Of a stretch of DNA of 64,000 nucleotides, positions 51,258-59,673 are shown piece after piece. How positions within the stretch are numbered: position 1 is the stretch's first letter; the number at the start of each line of letters is the position of its first letter. Position numbers and translations under genes: made by a program. The notes below the pieces were generated by a model. The model searched no databases and was not told where the DNA came from. It saw only the letters and a program-made list of their open reading frames with translations. Where the stretch lies: positions 49,631 through 113,630 of the forward strand of contig CANMCX010000012.1 of the NCBI GenBank assembly GCA_947496465.1. The letters are read 5' to 3'. This DNA is from Marinifilum_A sediminis. Its GTDB lineage: Bacteria; Bacteroidota; Bacteroidia; Bacteroidales; Marinifilaceae.

Positions 51258-54200
51258 ATGGGGGAATCGATACTAAATGCTCTTATGCACCTTTTTGCCA
51301 TAGTTGCGAATGCTAAGGAAGAAGGTATTTCTGGAAAAGGAAAAAGAATTGTAGAAAGTTTCTTGAGTCGATATGTGAAAGCTGAGATTCAGGATGAATA
51401 CTTGCACCTGTTTGAGAATTACTCCGAATTTTACAAACGTGAAATGGAATATCAAACCATGGCGCATTCCCGACAGACCGATATTTTATCACTGACTGAG
51501 GCATCTAAAGTTTGTACTAAAATTAAGGCTGAATTGGTGCAGGAGGAGAGATTAATTGTTCTTATGCGCCTTTTGGAGTTTGTTTATGAGGATAAAGTTG
51601 TAAGTGAAAGCGAGTTCGAATTTATTAGTATTGTTGCAGAAAACTTTAAGATTCCACGTTCTGAATTTATCAACTGTTTGGCTTTTGTTTGGGGAGATAC
51701 ATTGGATGAATTTGATAAAAGTAAATTTCTGATAATAGATAATAAGGTTACAGAGTGGTCGGATAATCTTTCCTGGTTCATGAAAAAAGAACCTAAAAAA
51801 GTAGATTCGGATTACAAGCATTTATATTGCGAGAACTTATATGGTCGAATAATAGTAATGTACGCCCAAAGTGTTAATCTTTTGGTATTTAAATACGAGG
51901 GAGAATTGAATCTTTACCTCGAAGGGAATAAAATTATTTCAGAAAAAACATATCAATTGAGTAATGGTTCTATAATTAAAGGACCCAATATTCGCTCAAT
52001 TTATTACTCAGATATTGCCGGGCAATTTTTAAAAGAAGAATCACAAGAGAAAATCATTTTTACGGCTAAGGATATTGAGTTTAAGTTTCGGAATTCCAAT
52101 AATGGAATTCACAAATTCAATATTTCAGAGGAAAGTGGTCAGCTGATTGGAATTATGGGAGGTAGTGGAGTTGGAAAATCTACTTTGCTAAATGTGCTGA
52201 ATGGAAATTTGACTCTTAATAATGGTGAAATTAGAATTAATGATTTTGATATTCATCGTAATCGGGTTGCTGTTCAGGGCTTAATTGGTTTTGTTCCTCA
52301 GGATGATTTATTGATAGAAGAGCTGTCGGTGTTTCAGAATCTATACTACAATGCGAAGCTTTGTTTTAAAGATTTTTCGGAAATTCAGATTTTAAAAACG
52401 GTTCTGAAAATGCTTCAGGATCTCGGTTTGTATGAAGCTCGAGATTTAAAAGTTGGAAATCCTCTGAATAAATTCATTAGTGGAGGTCAGCGAAAAAGAT
52501 TGAATATTGGCTTGGAGTTAATGCGAGAACCAGCAATTCTTTTGGTTGATGAGCCAACTTCCGGATTGTCATCAACTGATTCGGAAATGGTGATGAATCT
52601 TTTAAAGCAGCAAACTTTAAAAGGAAAATTGGTGGTTGCTAATATTCATCAGCCATCATCCGATATCTTTAAAATGTTCGATAAACTTTGGATACTTGAT
52701 AGAGGTGGATATCCTATTTACAATGGAAATCCAATTGATGCCATTGTTTATTTTAAGACACAAAATTCCCAGGTAAATGCTTCAGAGAGTGAATGTGTGA
52801 CTTGTGGAAATGTGAATCCTGATCAAATTTTACAAATTGTAGAAACAAAATTGATTGATGATCAGGGGAAGCCAACAAGAGATCGACGAGTGCTTCCATC
52901 GGAATGGTACGAGAAATATCAAGATAATATTGAGTCAAATCATTTACCATTAAGAGCAGATAAAAAATTGCCGCAAAGTGACTTTAAAATTCCGGGAAGA
53001 ATTAAGCAATTCTCCATTTTTTGGATTCGAAATGTGCTTTCTAAATTGACCAATAAACAGTATCTCATTATCAACTTGTTTGAGGCACCACTTTTGGCAA
53101 TAATACTGGGTTACTTCACCAAGTATACTACCAATGGAGCTTATGTGTTTGGCGAGAATAAAAACTTTCCGGTCTTCCTGTTTATGGCTGTTGTAGTATC
53201 CATGTTTCTGGGTTTAACCGTAAGTGCCGAGGAAATAATACGTGATAAAAAACTCCTACAAAGAGAGAAGTTTTTGAATTTGTGCAGGATCAGTTACCTC
53301 ACATCTAAAATCATGTTTTTGTTTGTTTTGTCAGCCATACAATCCATAACTTTTGTGATTTTGGGTAATTTTATTCTCGATATTGAGGGTATGACTTTAA
53401 CCTATTGGCTTGTACTATTTACAACGGCATGTTTCTCCAATTTGGTAGGATTAAATATTTCAGCAGGCTTAAATTCTGTAATTACCATTTACATTTTAAT
53501 TCCTTTGATATTGGTTCCTCAATTGTTGTTAGGAGGTGCCATGATAAAATTTGATGATTTGCATTATGGGGTTACCGACAAGGTGTATGTGCCTATTGTA
53601 GGCGATTTTATGACGACCCGATGGACTTATGAAGCATTGGCTGTGGCGCAGTTTAAGAATAACGAATTCGAAAAACACTTTTTTGAAAATGAGAAAGGCA
53701 TTAGTGATGCATCTTTTAAGACTTCATTTCTGATACCTAAAATAGAATCCATATTGTTGAATTGTGAACGTAGTGTTGAATTTGAGAAAGATGTGGAAAA
53801 AACGGGATCTCATTTTGAAATGCTAAGAAACGAAATTACAAAATTGGCTGAGGATGCCGGGATGGATATTTTCCCAGAATTAGAACAGCTGAATATGAAT
53901 GATTTTAGTTTGAATGTGGCAGAGCAAACCAAGAGTTTTCTGGATCAGGTTGAGCTGTATTATATGGGAATGAGTAGTGAATCGGGTTATAAAAAGGATT
54001 TTGAGTATTCTCGTTTGGTGGATTCTTTAGGACGTGATGGAGTTTATGAATTCAAACAGAAGTATCACAATCAGGCATTAGCCGATTTGGTTTTGAATCG
54101 AACCGAAGTGAATAAAATGATAGAAATTGACTATAAGTTGATTCAAAAGAAAGATCCGATTTTTATGTCGCCAGATTCCAAATTTGGGCGATCGCATTTT

Positions 54201-54377
54201 TACTCACACGTAAAACGAGTAGGTCCTTTTTATGTAGATACCTATTGGTTTAATCTGGCTGTTGTTTGGTTGGGGACAATTTTCTTATTCTTTACGCTTT
54301 GGGCAGATATTCTCCGAAAAATGATGAACTACTTTGAGAGTATTAAATTGGTTAGAAGAGAGAAGCGAAGAAAATAA
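51258..54377 (+). CDS. ABCG-type transporter with helical (TerB-like) N-terminal domain
   Basis: This is a 1039-residue fused ABC transporter. The N-terminal ~145 residues are helical, with an acidic pattern like TerB (FVYEDKVVSESEFEFISIVAENF). A beta-rich stretch (about 185-265) follows, which might be a small FHA-like or Ig-type domain. The nucleotide-binding domain has Walker A GGSGVGKST at 301-309, signature ISGGQRKRL near 407-415 and Walker B LLVDEPTSGL near 428. A YIVIxP-like ABC2 membrane part with about six helices follows (from about 590), with a long hydrophilic insertion before the last helix. ABCG-type exporters move lipids or drugs; the substrate is unknown. The single-chain order NBD-TMD is the White/ABCG order. 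Confidence 0.88.
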   Translation: MGESILNALMHLFAIVANAKEEGISGKGKRIVESFLSRYVKAEIQDEYLHLFENYSEFYKREMEYQTMAHSRQTDILSLTEASKVCTKIKAELVQEERLIVLMRLLEFVYEDKVVSESEFEFISIVAENFKIPRSEFINCLAFVWGDTLDEFDKSKFLIIDNKVTEWSDNLSWFMKKEPKKVDSDYKHLYCENLYGRIIVMYAQSVNLLVFKYEGELNLYLEGNKIISEKTYQLSNGSIIKGPNIRSIYYSDIAGQFLKEESQEKIIFTAKDIEFKFRNSNNGIHKFNISEESGQLIGIMGGSGVGKSTLLNVLNGNLTLNNGEIRINDFDIHRNRVAVQGLIGFVPQDDLLIEELSVFQNLYYNAKLCFKDFSEIQILKTVLKMLQDLGLYEARDLKVGNPLNKFISGGQRKRLNIGLELMREPAILLVDEPTSGLSSTDSEMVMNLLKQQTLKGKLVVANIHQPSSDIFKMFDKLWILDRGGYPIYNGNPIDAIVYFKTQNSQVNASESECVTCGNVNPDQILQIVETKLIDDQGKPTRDRRVLPSEWYEKYQDNIESNHLPLRADKKLPQSDFKIPGRIKQFSIFWIRNVLSKLTNKQYLIINLFEAPLLAIILGYFTKYTTNGAYVFGENKNFPVFLFMAVVVSMFLGLTVSAEEIIRDKKLLQREKFLNLCRISYLTSKIMFLFVLSAIQSITFVILGNFILDIEGMTLTYWLVLFTTACFSNLVGLNISAGLNSVITIYILIPLILVPQLLLGGAMIKFDDLHYGVTDKVYVPIVGDFMTTRWTYEALAVAQFKNNEFEKHFFENEKGISDASFKTSFLIPKIESILLNCERSVEFEKDVEKTGSHFEMLRNEITKLAEDAGMDIFPELEQLNMNDFSLNVAEQTKSFLDQVELYYMGMSSESGYKKDFEYSRLVDSLGRDGVYEFKQKYHNQALADLVLNRTEVNKMIEIDYKLIQKKDPIFMSPDSKFGRSHFYSHVKRVGPFYVDTYWFNLAVVWLGTIFLFFTLWADILRKMMNYFESIKLVRREKRRK

Positions 54378-54386
54378 ATATACAGT

Positions 54387-54414
54387 AAAGACACAGCATC
54401 GCTGCGTCTTTTTT
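54387..54414. terminator. Bidirectional terminator, ABCG / DMT genes
   Basis: The stem AAAGACACAGC / GCTGCGTCTTT has one wobble pair, a 3-base loop and T-rich ends. It lies between convergent genes. Confidence 0.85.
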
Positions 54415-54415
54415 G

Positions 54416-55321
54416 TTATTTGACTGTTCTTCTGTTCAGGTAATTCACCAGCAATAAACTGAAGGCAATTACAATCATTCCTATAATTGATATTGCATCT
54501 GGATTTTCTCCTGGAAGTATCATCCAGCTTAAGAATGCTCCAAATATTGGGATAATGAATTTCCAAGTGTTTAGATTGGAAACTTTAACACCAGGGCGTT
54601 GAAGTAAGCCAAACCAAATGGTAATGGCAAATGCCGATACCATGGCAAGCCAAGCTAAAGAAAACCAATATTCTGAGGGTAATCTGAAGTCCCATGAAGG
54701 ATTTTCCATTGGTATAGAAATCAGCATTAATGCAGCTCCACCAATTATCATCGAAAAAGATGCTAATACACGTGGCGGCATATCCTTCGCATCGCGAGAT
54801 ACGATTACATTTCCAGTGCTTCCTACAATATTGTTCAAAATCAGGATACCAACACCTAGTGGAATGGTTGTACTTAGTACAAAATCCGCCCTTCCTAAAC
54901 TGATAATGCAAACCCCAGTCATCCCTAAAAGAATTGCCAGAATTTTTTGCCAGCTCATTTTGTCATTCTTTAACATGATATGAGCCATGATAGCGGCAAA
55001 TAATGGTTGGGCACCAATTAACATGGCACCTAAAGCACCGGGCAAATAACTAATTCCAGTATAAAATAATCCATATAAAAAAGTAGTTTGTAATAAGGCT
55101 ACCCAAAGTATAAACCTCCATCTGCTTTTCGATTCAAGGATCTTAAATTTTAAATCTTTTATGAAAGGAAGAATGATTAAACCTGAAAGGCAGAAACGAA
55201 CACCTGCAAATTGTAATGGGGTAGAATATCGTAATCCAATTTTAATTGCTGTAAAAGGCGTTGCCCAAAGTAAACAAGCAAATATGGCTAATACGGTGGT
55301 TGATAGTAGGAATTTCTTCAT
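54416..55321 (-). CDS. DMT superfamily (EamA) transporter
   Basis: The 301-residue inner-membrane protein has about ten helices in two EamA repeats. The first has LLWATPFTAIKIGLRYSTPLQF and RFCLSGLIILPF; the second has PLGVGILILNNIVG and KFIIPIFGAFLSW. I use the ATG at 55321 in place of the TTG three codons upstream. The substrate is unknown. It is distinct from the EamA protein near 34 kb, and the two are not close paralogs. No operon partner is visible. Confidence 0.9.
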   Translation of the reverse strand: MKKFLLSTTVLAIFACLLWATPFTAIKIGLRYSTPLQFAGVRFCLSGLIILPFIKDLKFKILESKSRWRFILWVALLQTTFLYGLFYTGISYLPGALGAMLIGAQPLFAAIMAHIMLKNDKMSWQKILAILLGMTGVCIISLGRADFVLSTTIPLGVGILILNNIVGSTGNVIVSRDAKDMPPRVLASFSMIIGGAALMLISIPMENPSWDFRLPSEYWFSLAWLAMVSAFAITIWFGLLQRPGVKVSNLNTWKFIIPIFGAFLSWMILPGENPDAISIIGMIVIAFSLLLVNYLNRRTVK

Positions 55322-55391
55322 GGGGATCAAAAAATATTTTGCAAACTTAGGGAAATTAAATTAGCTATTCTGATTTCTGATAAGTAATCAC

Positions 55392-55425
55392 AAAAAATCC
55401 CCACCAAAATATTGGCAGGGATTTT
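55392..55425 (-). terminator. Terminator of the S9 peptidase gene
   Basis: On the minus strand AAAATCCCTGCC pairs with GGTGGGGATTTT, followed by T6. Confidence 0.8.
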
Positions 55426-55451
55426 AAATTTATCTTGTTTTAGGTTTTTAG

Positions 55452-57545
55452 TTATTCCTTCAACCATTTGTCTAACCAACTTGCAAATTCGCGTTGCCAC
55501 AAAATTCCGTTTTGACATTCTAACACCCAGTGATTTTCTTCTGGGAAGTAAAGGTATTTAGCAGGAATACCTCTTAGGCGAGCAGCATTAAATGCCTGCA
55601 TACCTTGAGAAGCTACAATACGGTAGTCTTTCTCACCATGAATCACCATGATTGGTGTATCCCATTTGTCAACAAATTTGTGAGGAGAATTAGCGTATGA
55701 ACGCTGAGCAATCTTGTTCTTTTTGTCCCAGTATGCACCACCAAGATCCCAGTTTACAAACCACATTTCTTCGGTTTCTAAGTACTGAGCTTCCAGGTTA
55801 AACATTCCGTCGTGAGCAATAAATGCTTTGAAACGCTTGTCGTGGTGACCAGCCATCCAGAAAGTTGAGAATCCACCGTATGAAGCACCAACGCAACCCA
55901 AACGGTTTTCATCTACATACTTTTCAGCTTTTACATTGTCGATTGCCGATAGGTAATCTTTCATGTTTTGTCCACCGTAATCACCGGAAATCTGCTCATT
56001 CCATTCCTGACCAAAGCCAGGTAAACCTCTACGGTTAGGAGCAACAACTACATAACCATTAGCCGACATCATCTGGAAGTTCCAACGATAGCTCCAGAAT
56101 TGAGAAACAGTTCCTTGAGGACCACCCTGGCAGTATAGAATTGCAGGGTATTTCTTGTTCTCATCGAAGTGTGGAGGCTTAATTACCCATACCAACATTT
56201 GCTTGTTATCGGTAGTTTTAACCCATCTTTTCTCAACGGTAGCAAGAGTTAGCTGATCTAAAATATGCTTGTTAACGAATGATATTTCTTTCGCCTCACC
56301 AGTTTTAGCATCAACATTGTAAATCTCAGCAGGCTTACTCATTGATACTCTTTTAGCGATCAACTTGTCACCAACAGGGTGAACCGACTGGTAGTTGTGA
56401 ACACCTTCGGTAATTTTGTTGATATTACCATCGGCAATGTCCATGCGGTAGATTTCATCGGTAGCGTGCCAGTCTGAAATGAAATAGATCGATTTGCCGT
56501 CCTTGGTCCATGTTAAGTGACCCACGTTTTGATCGAATCCTTTGGTCATGTATTTTTTCTCGCCAGTAGCAAGATCCAATAGGAATAAACGAATTTGATC
56601 TGCTTCGTATCCATCACGCTCCATGCTTTCCCAAGCCATGTATTTTCCGTCAGGCGAGAATGCGATGTTCTGATCGTATCCCATCATGCCTTTGGTCATG
56701 TTTTTGGTTTCGCCCGACTCTACATTGTAGAAGTAGATATCGGTGTTTGTTGAAAGAGAATATTCAACACCAAATTTTTTGCGAGAAGAGTAAGCAATGG
56801 TTTTTCCATCAACAGTCCAGCCTACCTGTTCCATTCCACCCCAAGGGCGCACAGGAGCTTCCCATTGTTCACCTTTCATAATATCTATACCACCTTTTAG
56901 CATGTTTGCGCGATTAAAATTGGCAACAAAAAGGTGAGTGTAAGTTTCTACCCAATGATCCCAATGGCGATAAAACTCATCGGTAATTACTCTACCGTTT
57001 GTTTTTTTCAAATCAGGGTGCTTGTCGTGTACATCTTTTCTTAGCTTAACCTCTTTTGAGAAAACAAGCTTCGACTCGTCTGGTGAGAATTTAAAGTCGT
57101 TGATTCCGCCTTCAACATCAGTTAATTGTTTGCGTGCAGAACCATCGGCATTCATTTCCCATGCCTGAACCGATCCGCTTTCAGCAGATAGGAAAGCAAT
57201 TTTACCATCTTTGGTCCATCGCTCGCCCCACTCTTTGGCAGCAGTGTTGGTAATTTGAGTTGCCTCACCACCAGCTACAGGCACTGTGTATAAATCGCGG
57301 TACGATTTGTTTTCTTCTTTATTGAAATAAGTTACTCCGTAAAGAACTGTTTTATCGTCAGGCGAGATACTCTCTCCACCTAATCGCCCGAACGACCACA
57401 GAACTTCAGGAGTCATAACATCCGAAGCTAATTTGTTTTCCGGTGTTTTGTAGGATGAATCATCATTGGATTCTTTAGCCTGTGTTTGGCATGAAGCCAT
57501 GCCAGCAACAATTGCCAATCCCAACAAAAGGTGTTTGTTTTTCAT
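55452..57545 (-). CDS. S9 family peptidase (acylaminoacyl/dipeptidyl type), lipoprotein
   Basis: The 697-residue alpha/beta-hydrolase peptidase carries a signal peptide with lipobox MASCQ near residue 19. The N-terminal beta-propeller (about 55-420) shows repeated SPDG/SPDE motifs (FSPDGKYMAWE, FSPDESKLVF, WTKDGKSIYF). The C-terminal catalytic domain has Ser555 in VGASYGGFSTFW, Asp in VIHGEKDYRI and His in PEENHWVL. This order fits S9C (acylaminoacyl) or DPP-type peptidases that trim oligopeptides in the periplasm or on the surface. The gene is monocistronic with its own terminator. Confidence 0.94.
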   Translation of the reverse strand: MKNKHLLLGLAIVAGMASCQTQAKESNDDSSYKTPENKLASDVMTPEVLWSFGRLGGESISPDDKTVLYGVTYFNKEENKSYRDLYTVPVAGGEATQITNTAAKEWGERWTKDGKIAFLSAESGSVQAWEMNADGSARKQLTDVEGGINDFKFSPDESKLVFSKEVKLRKDVHDKHPDLKKTNGRVITDEFYRHWDHWVETYTHLFVANFNRANMLKGGIDIMKGEQWEAPVRPWGGMEQVGWTVDGKTIAYSSRKKFGVEYSLSTNTDIYFYNVESGETKNMTKGMMGYDQNIAFSPDGKYMAWESMERDGYEADQIRLFLLDLATGEKKYMTKGFDQNVGHLTWTKDGKSIYFISDWHATDEIYRMDIADGNINKITEGVHNYQSVHPVGDKLIAKRVSMSKPAEIYNVDAKTGEAKEISFVNKHILDQLTLATVEKRWVKTTDNKQMLVWVIKPPHFDENKKYPAILYCQGGPQGTVSQFWSYRWNFQMMSANGYVVVAPNRRGLPGFGQEWNEQISGDYGGQNMKDYLSAIDNVKAEKYVDENRLGCVGASYGGFSTFWMAGHHDKRFKAFIAHDGMFNLEAQYLETEEMWFVNWDLGGAYWDKKNKIAQRSYANSPHKFVDKWDTPIMVIHGEKDYRIVASQGMQAFNAARLRGIPAKYLYFPEENHWVLECQNGILWQREFASWLDKWLKE

Positions 57546-57648
57546 GATTGTATGTGTTTGTTGTATAAATTATTTTCAGCTCTGTAAATGTAGTGAACAA
57601 TTATCAATTAAGAATTACAAGAAGGAAGAAGATTATTTTAAGAACACT

Positions 57649-57733
57649 CTCCTTTAATTCCCCTGTCAAAAGGGGGAGCTGTAGCCTGCAATCTTTCACT
57701 GCCCGAATTCCCTTTTTTTGAGAATTAAGGGAG
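57649..57733. repeat. 85-bp inverted-repeat element
   Basis: Arms ctcctttaattc (57650-57661) and gaattaagggag (57722-57733) are inverted copies with one mismatch. Inside are a CCCC-TGTCAAAA-GGGG hairpin and an A/T-rich arm. The structure sits between the S9 peptidase and recA genes. It looks like a small REP/MITE-type element; copies elsewhere cannot be checked. Confidence 0.5.
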
Positions 57734-57749
57734 ATATTTTGGTAAAATC

Positions 57750-57780
57750 AAAAAAGACCCTCGCAATGCGAGAATCTTTT
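57750..57780 (-). terminator. Terminator of recA
   Basis: On the minus strand CTCGCATTGCGAG is flanked by AGATT/GGTCT and followed by T6. Confidence 0.8.
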
Positions 57781-57804
57781 TGTAATAAATATTTATCTAA
57801 AAAA

Positions 57805-58824
57805 TTATTCAGCAGGAGCATTAATTGCCTCAATAATTTTGTTTTCCAATTCTTCAGCTAGCTCAGGATTGTCGTTTATTAGGTTTTTAACAGCCTCGCG
57901 ACCTTGTCCTAATTTGGTTTCGCCATAAGAGAACCATGAACCAGACTTTTTAATGATGTTATACTCAACACCCAAGTCGATGATTTCACCAGTTTTTGAG
58001 ATACCTTCTCCGTACATGATATCGAATTCAGCCTTACGGAATGGAGGTGCAACTTTGTTTTTTACAACTTTTACACGAGTGTGATTACCTTTGATTTCAT
58101 CACCATCTTTAATCTGCCCAATTCTTCTGATATCCAAACGAACCGAAGCGTAGAATTTCAATGCATTACCACCGGTTGTTGTTTCAGGATTACCGAACAT
58201 TACACCAATTTTTTCACGCAACTGGTTAATAAAGATACAAGTTGTATTGGTTTTGTTAATGTTAGCAGTTAATTTACGTAGTGCCTGAGACATCAAACGA
58301 GCCTGAAGACCCATTTTTGATTCTCCCATTTCACCTTCAATTTCAGCTTTGGGTGTTAATGCTGCTACTGAGTCAATCACTACCAAATCGATAGCCGATG
58401 AACGGATCAATTGATCAGCAATTTCAAGTGCTTGTTCACCATTGTCTGGTTGAGAAATCAATAGGTTTTCGGTATCTACACCTAACTTTTCAGCATAAAA
58501 ACGATCGAAAGCGTGCTCAGCATCAATAATAGCACAAATACCACCAGCTTTTTGAGCTTCTGCAATTGCGTGAATTGCCAGAGTGGTTTTACCTGATGAT
58601 TCAGGTCCGTAGATTTCCACGATTCTACCTTTTGGAAATCCACCAATTCCTAATGCCATGTTTAAAGAAATTGAACCAGAAGAAATAGCAGGTAAATCTT
58701 CTACGGCTTCGTCACCCATTTTCATGATGGCACCTTTACCGTAGGTTTTATCAATTTTATCCATTGTAAGCTGAAGTGCTTTCAGCTTCTCTTTGTTAAT
58801 TTCAGCAATATCTTTTGCAGCCAT
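57805..58824 (-). CDS. recA: Recombinase A
   Basis: RecA forms the ATP-dependent filament for homologous recombination and SOS induction. The 339-residue protein has the P-loop GPESSGKT at 73-80, the DNA loops L1 and L2 (EIEGEMGESKMGLQARLMSQ, NPETTTGGNALKFYAS), INQLREKIGVMFG and a C-terminal domain with a short acidic tail. Length is near normal (E. coli has 353). It lies 23 bases downstream of bcp, so bcp-recA are probably co-transcribed. No LexA box was seen near bcp or recA, and many Bacteroidota lack LexA. Confidence 0.97.
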   Translation of the reverse strand: MAAKDIAEINKEKLKALQLTMDKIDKTYGKGAIMKMGDEAVEDLPAISSGSISLNMALGIGGFPKGRIVEIYGPESSGKTTLAIHAIAEAQKAGGICAIIDAEHAFDRFYAEKLGVDTENLLISQPDNGEQALEIADQLIRSSAIDLVVIDSVAALTPKAEIEGEMGESKMGLQARLMSQALRKLTANINKTNTTCIFINQLREKIGVMFGNPETTTGGNALKFYASVRLDIRRIGQIKDGDEIKGNHTRVKVVKNKVAPPFRKAEFDIMYGEGISKTGEIIDLGVEYNIIKKSGSWFSYGETKLGQGREAVKNLINDNPELAEELENKIIEAINAPAE

Positions 58825-58847
58825 AATTTATATTGAATTATTTTTAT

Positions 58848-59318
58848 TTATAGTTCTAATCCCATTTCAGATAGAATCTGATTGGTATGATCTTTTGTTT
58901 TTACTTTAGGAAAGATTTTTTCAATAATACCATCCTCTGAAATAACGAAAGTAGTTCTTAGTACGCCCATATATTCTCTTCCATATAATTTTTTCATGCC
59001 CCATGCCCCGTATGCTTCCAATATTTCTTTTTCGGTGTCGGCAATTAAATTGAAAGAAAGATTGTGTTTTGCAATAAATTTATTGTGTGAAGCAATTTTA
59101 TCAGGGCTTACTCCAAGAACTTCAAATCCGGCTTGAGTAAGTGCATCGTAGTTCTCATTTAAATTGCATGATTCAGCGGTGCAGCCTGGTGTGTTATCTT
59201 TTGGGTAGAAGTATAGGATTAATTTCTTTCCTTTAAAATCGGAAAGAGATAATTCCTTTTCATCTTGATTTATTCCTTTGAATTCCGGGGCTTTATCCCC
59301 TGCTTTTAAATGTGTCAT
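58848..59318 (-). CDS. bcp: Thiol peroxidase (bacterioferritin comigratory protein, Prx)
   Basis: The 156-residue peroxiredoxin of the BCP/PrxQ group reduces H2O2 and organic peroxides using thioredoxin. The peroxidatic Cys46 in DNTPGCTAESCNLNENY is followed by a possible resolving Cys51, five residues on, as in BCP. The sequence FYPKDNTPGCTAE is the family signature. The gene precedes recA by 23 bases. A TATATTTG promoter word sits upstream on the minus strand (59338-59345). Confidence 0.96.
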   Translation of the reverse strand: MTHLKAGDKAPEFKGINQDEKELSLSDFKGKKLILYFYPKDNTPGCTAESCNLNENYDALTQAGFEVLGVSPDKIASHNKFIAKHNLSFNLIADTEKEILEAYGAWGMKKLYGREYMGVLRTTFVISEDGIIEKIFPKVKTKDHTNQILSEMGLEL

Positions 59319-59337
59319 TCGTTCAAAAATTGAATTA

Positions 59338-59345
59338 CAAATATA
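59338..59345 (-). promoter_or_regulatory. -7 element of the bcp-recA promoter
   Basis: The minus-strand word is TATATTTG (TAnnTTTG), 20 bases before the bcp ATG. No clear -33 TTTG is visible. Confidence 0.45.
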
Positions 59346-59492
59346 CTTTTATCCTGATACCTGAGCGAATAATATCTACTAAAGTTATCAACTCATGAAG
59401 TTAAAAAAAAATGAATCCAAAACAGCTTGGTAACTTTCTTTTTTTCGAGAAAAGAGACTTATATTTTGTTAATTTTAAAGGAGCCTGGGTTA

Positions 59493-59522
59493 TTTGTACT
59501 TACACATTATATATTATCTTTG
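59493..59522 (+). promoter_or_regulatory. Promoter in the 355-bp region before the SPOR operon
   Basis: TTTG (59493-59496) is followed by 18 bases and TATCTTTG (59515-59522). The start codon is about 150 bases downstream, implying a long 5' UTR. Nothing else was recognised in 59319-59673. Confidence 0.55.
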
Positions 59523-59673
59523 TTATAAATAATTACTATATTAACTTTTTGATATCATCTGTGCTGTAAAAAATGTTGATTTTAGAACATCTTATAATAG
59601 AGTTTGGATGAAAAAATAAACTGTTGTTGATAAGGACTTTCAACTAGGAGTCCGCTTGCAAGAATTATAATCT

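Noticed and set aside
54285..55364. Several frames opposite the EamA gene near 55 kb
   Set aside because: The EamA product is a clear ten-helix transporter; the other frames have no domains and no start signals.
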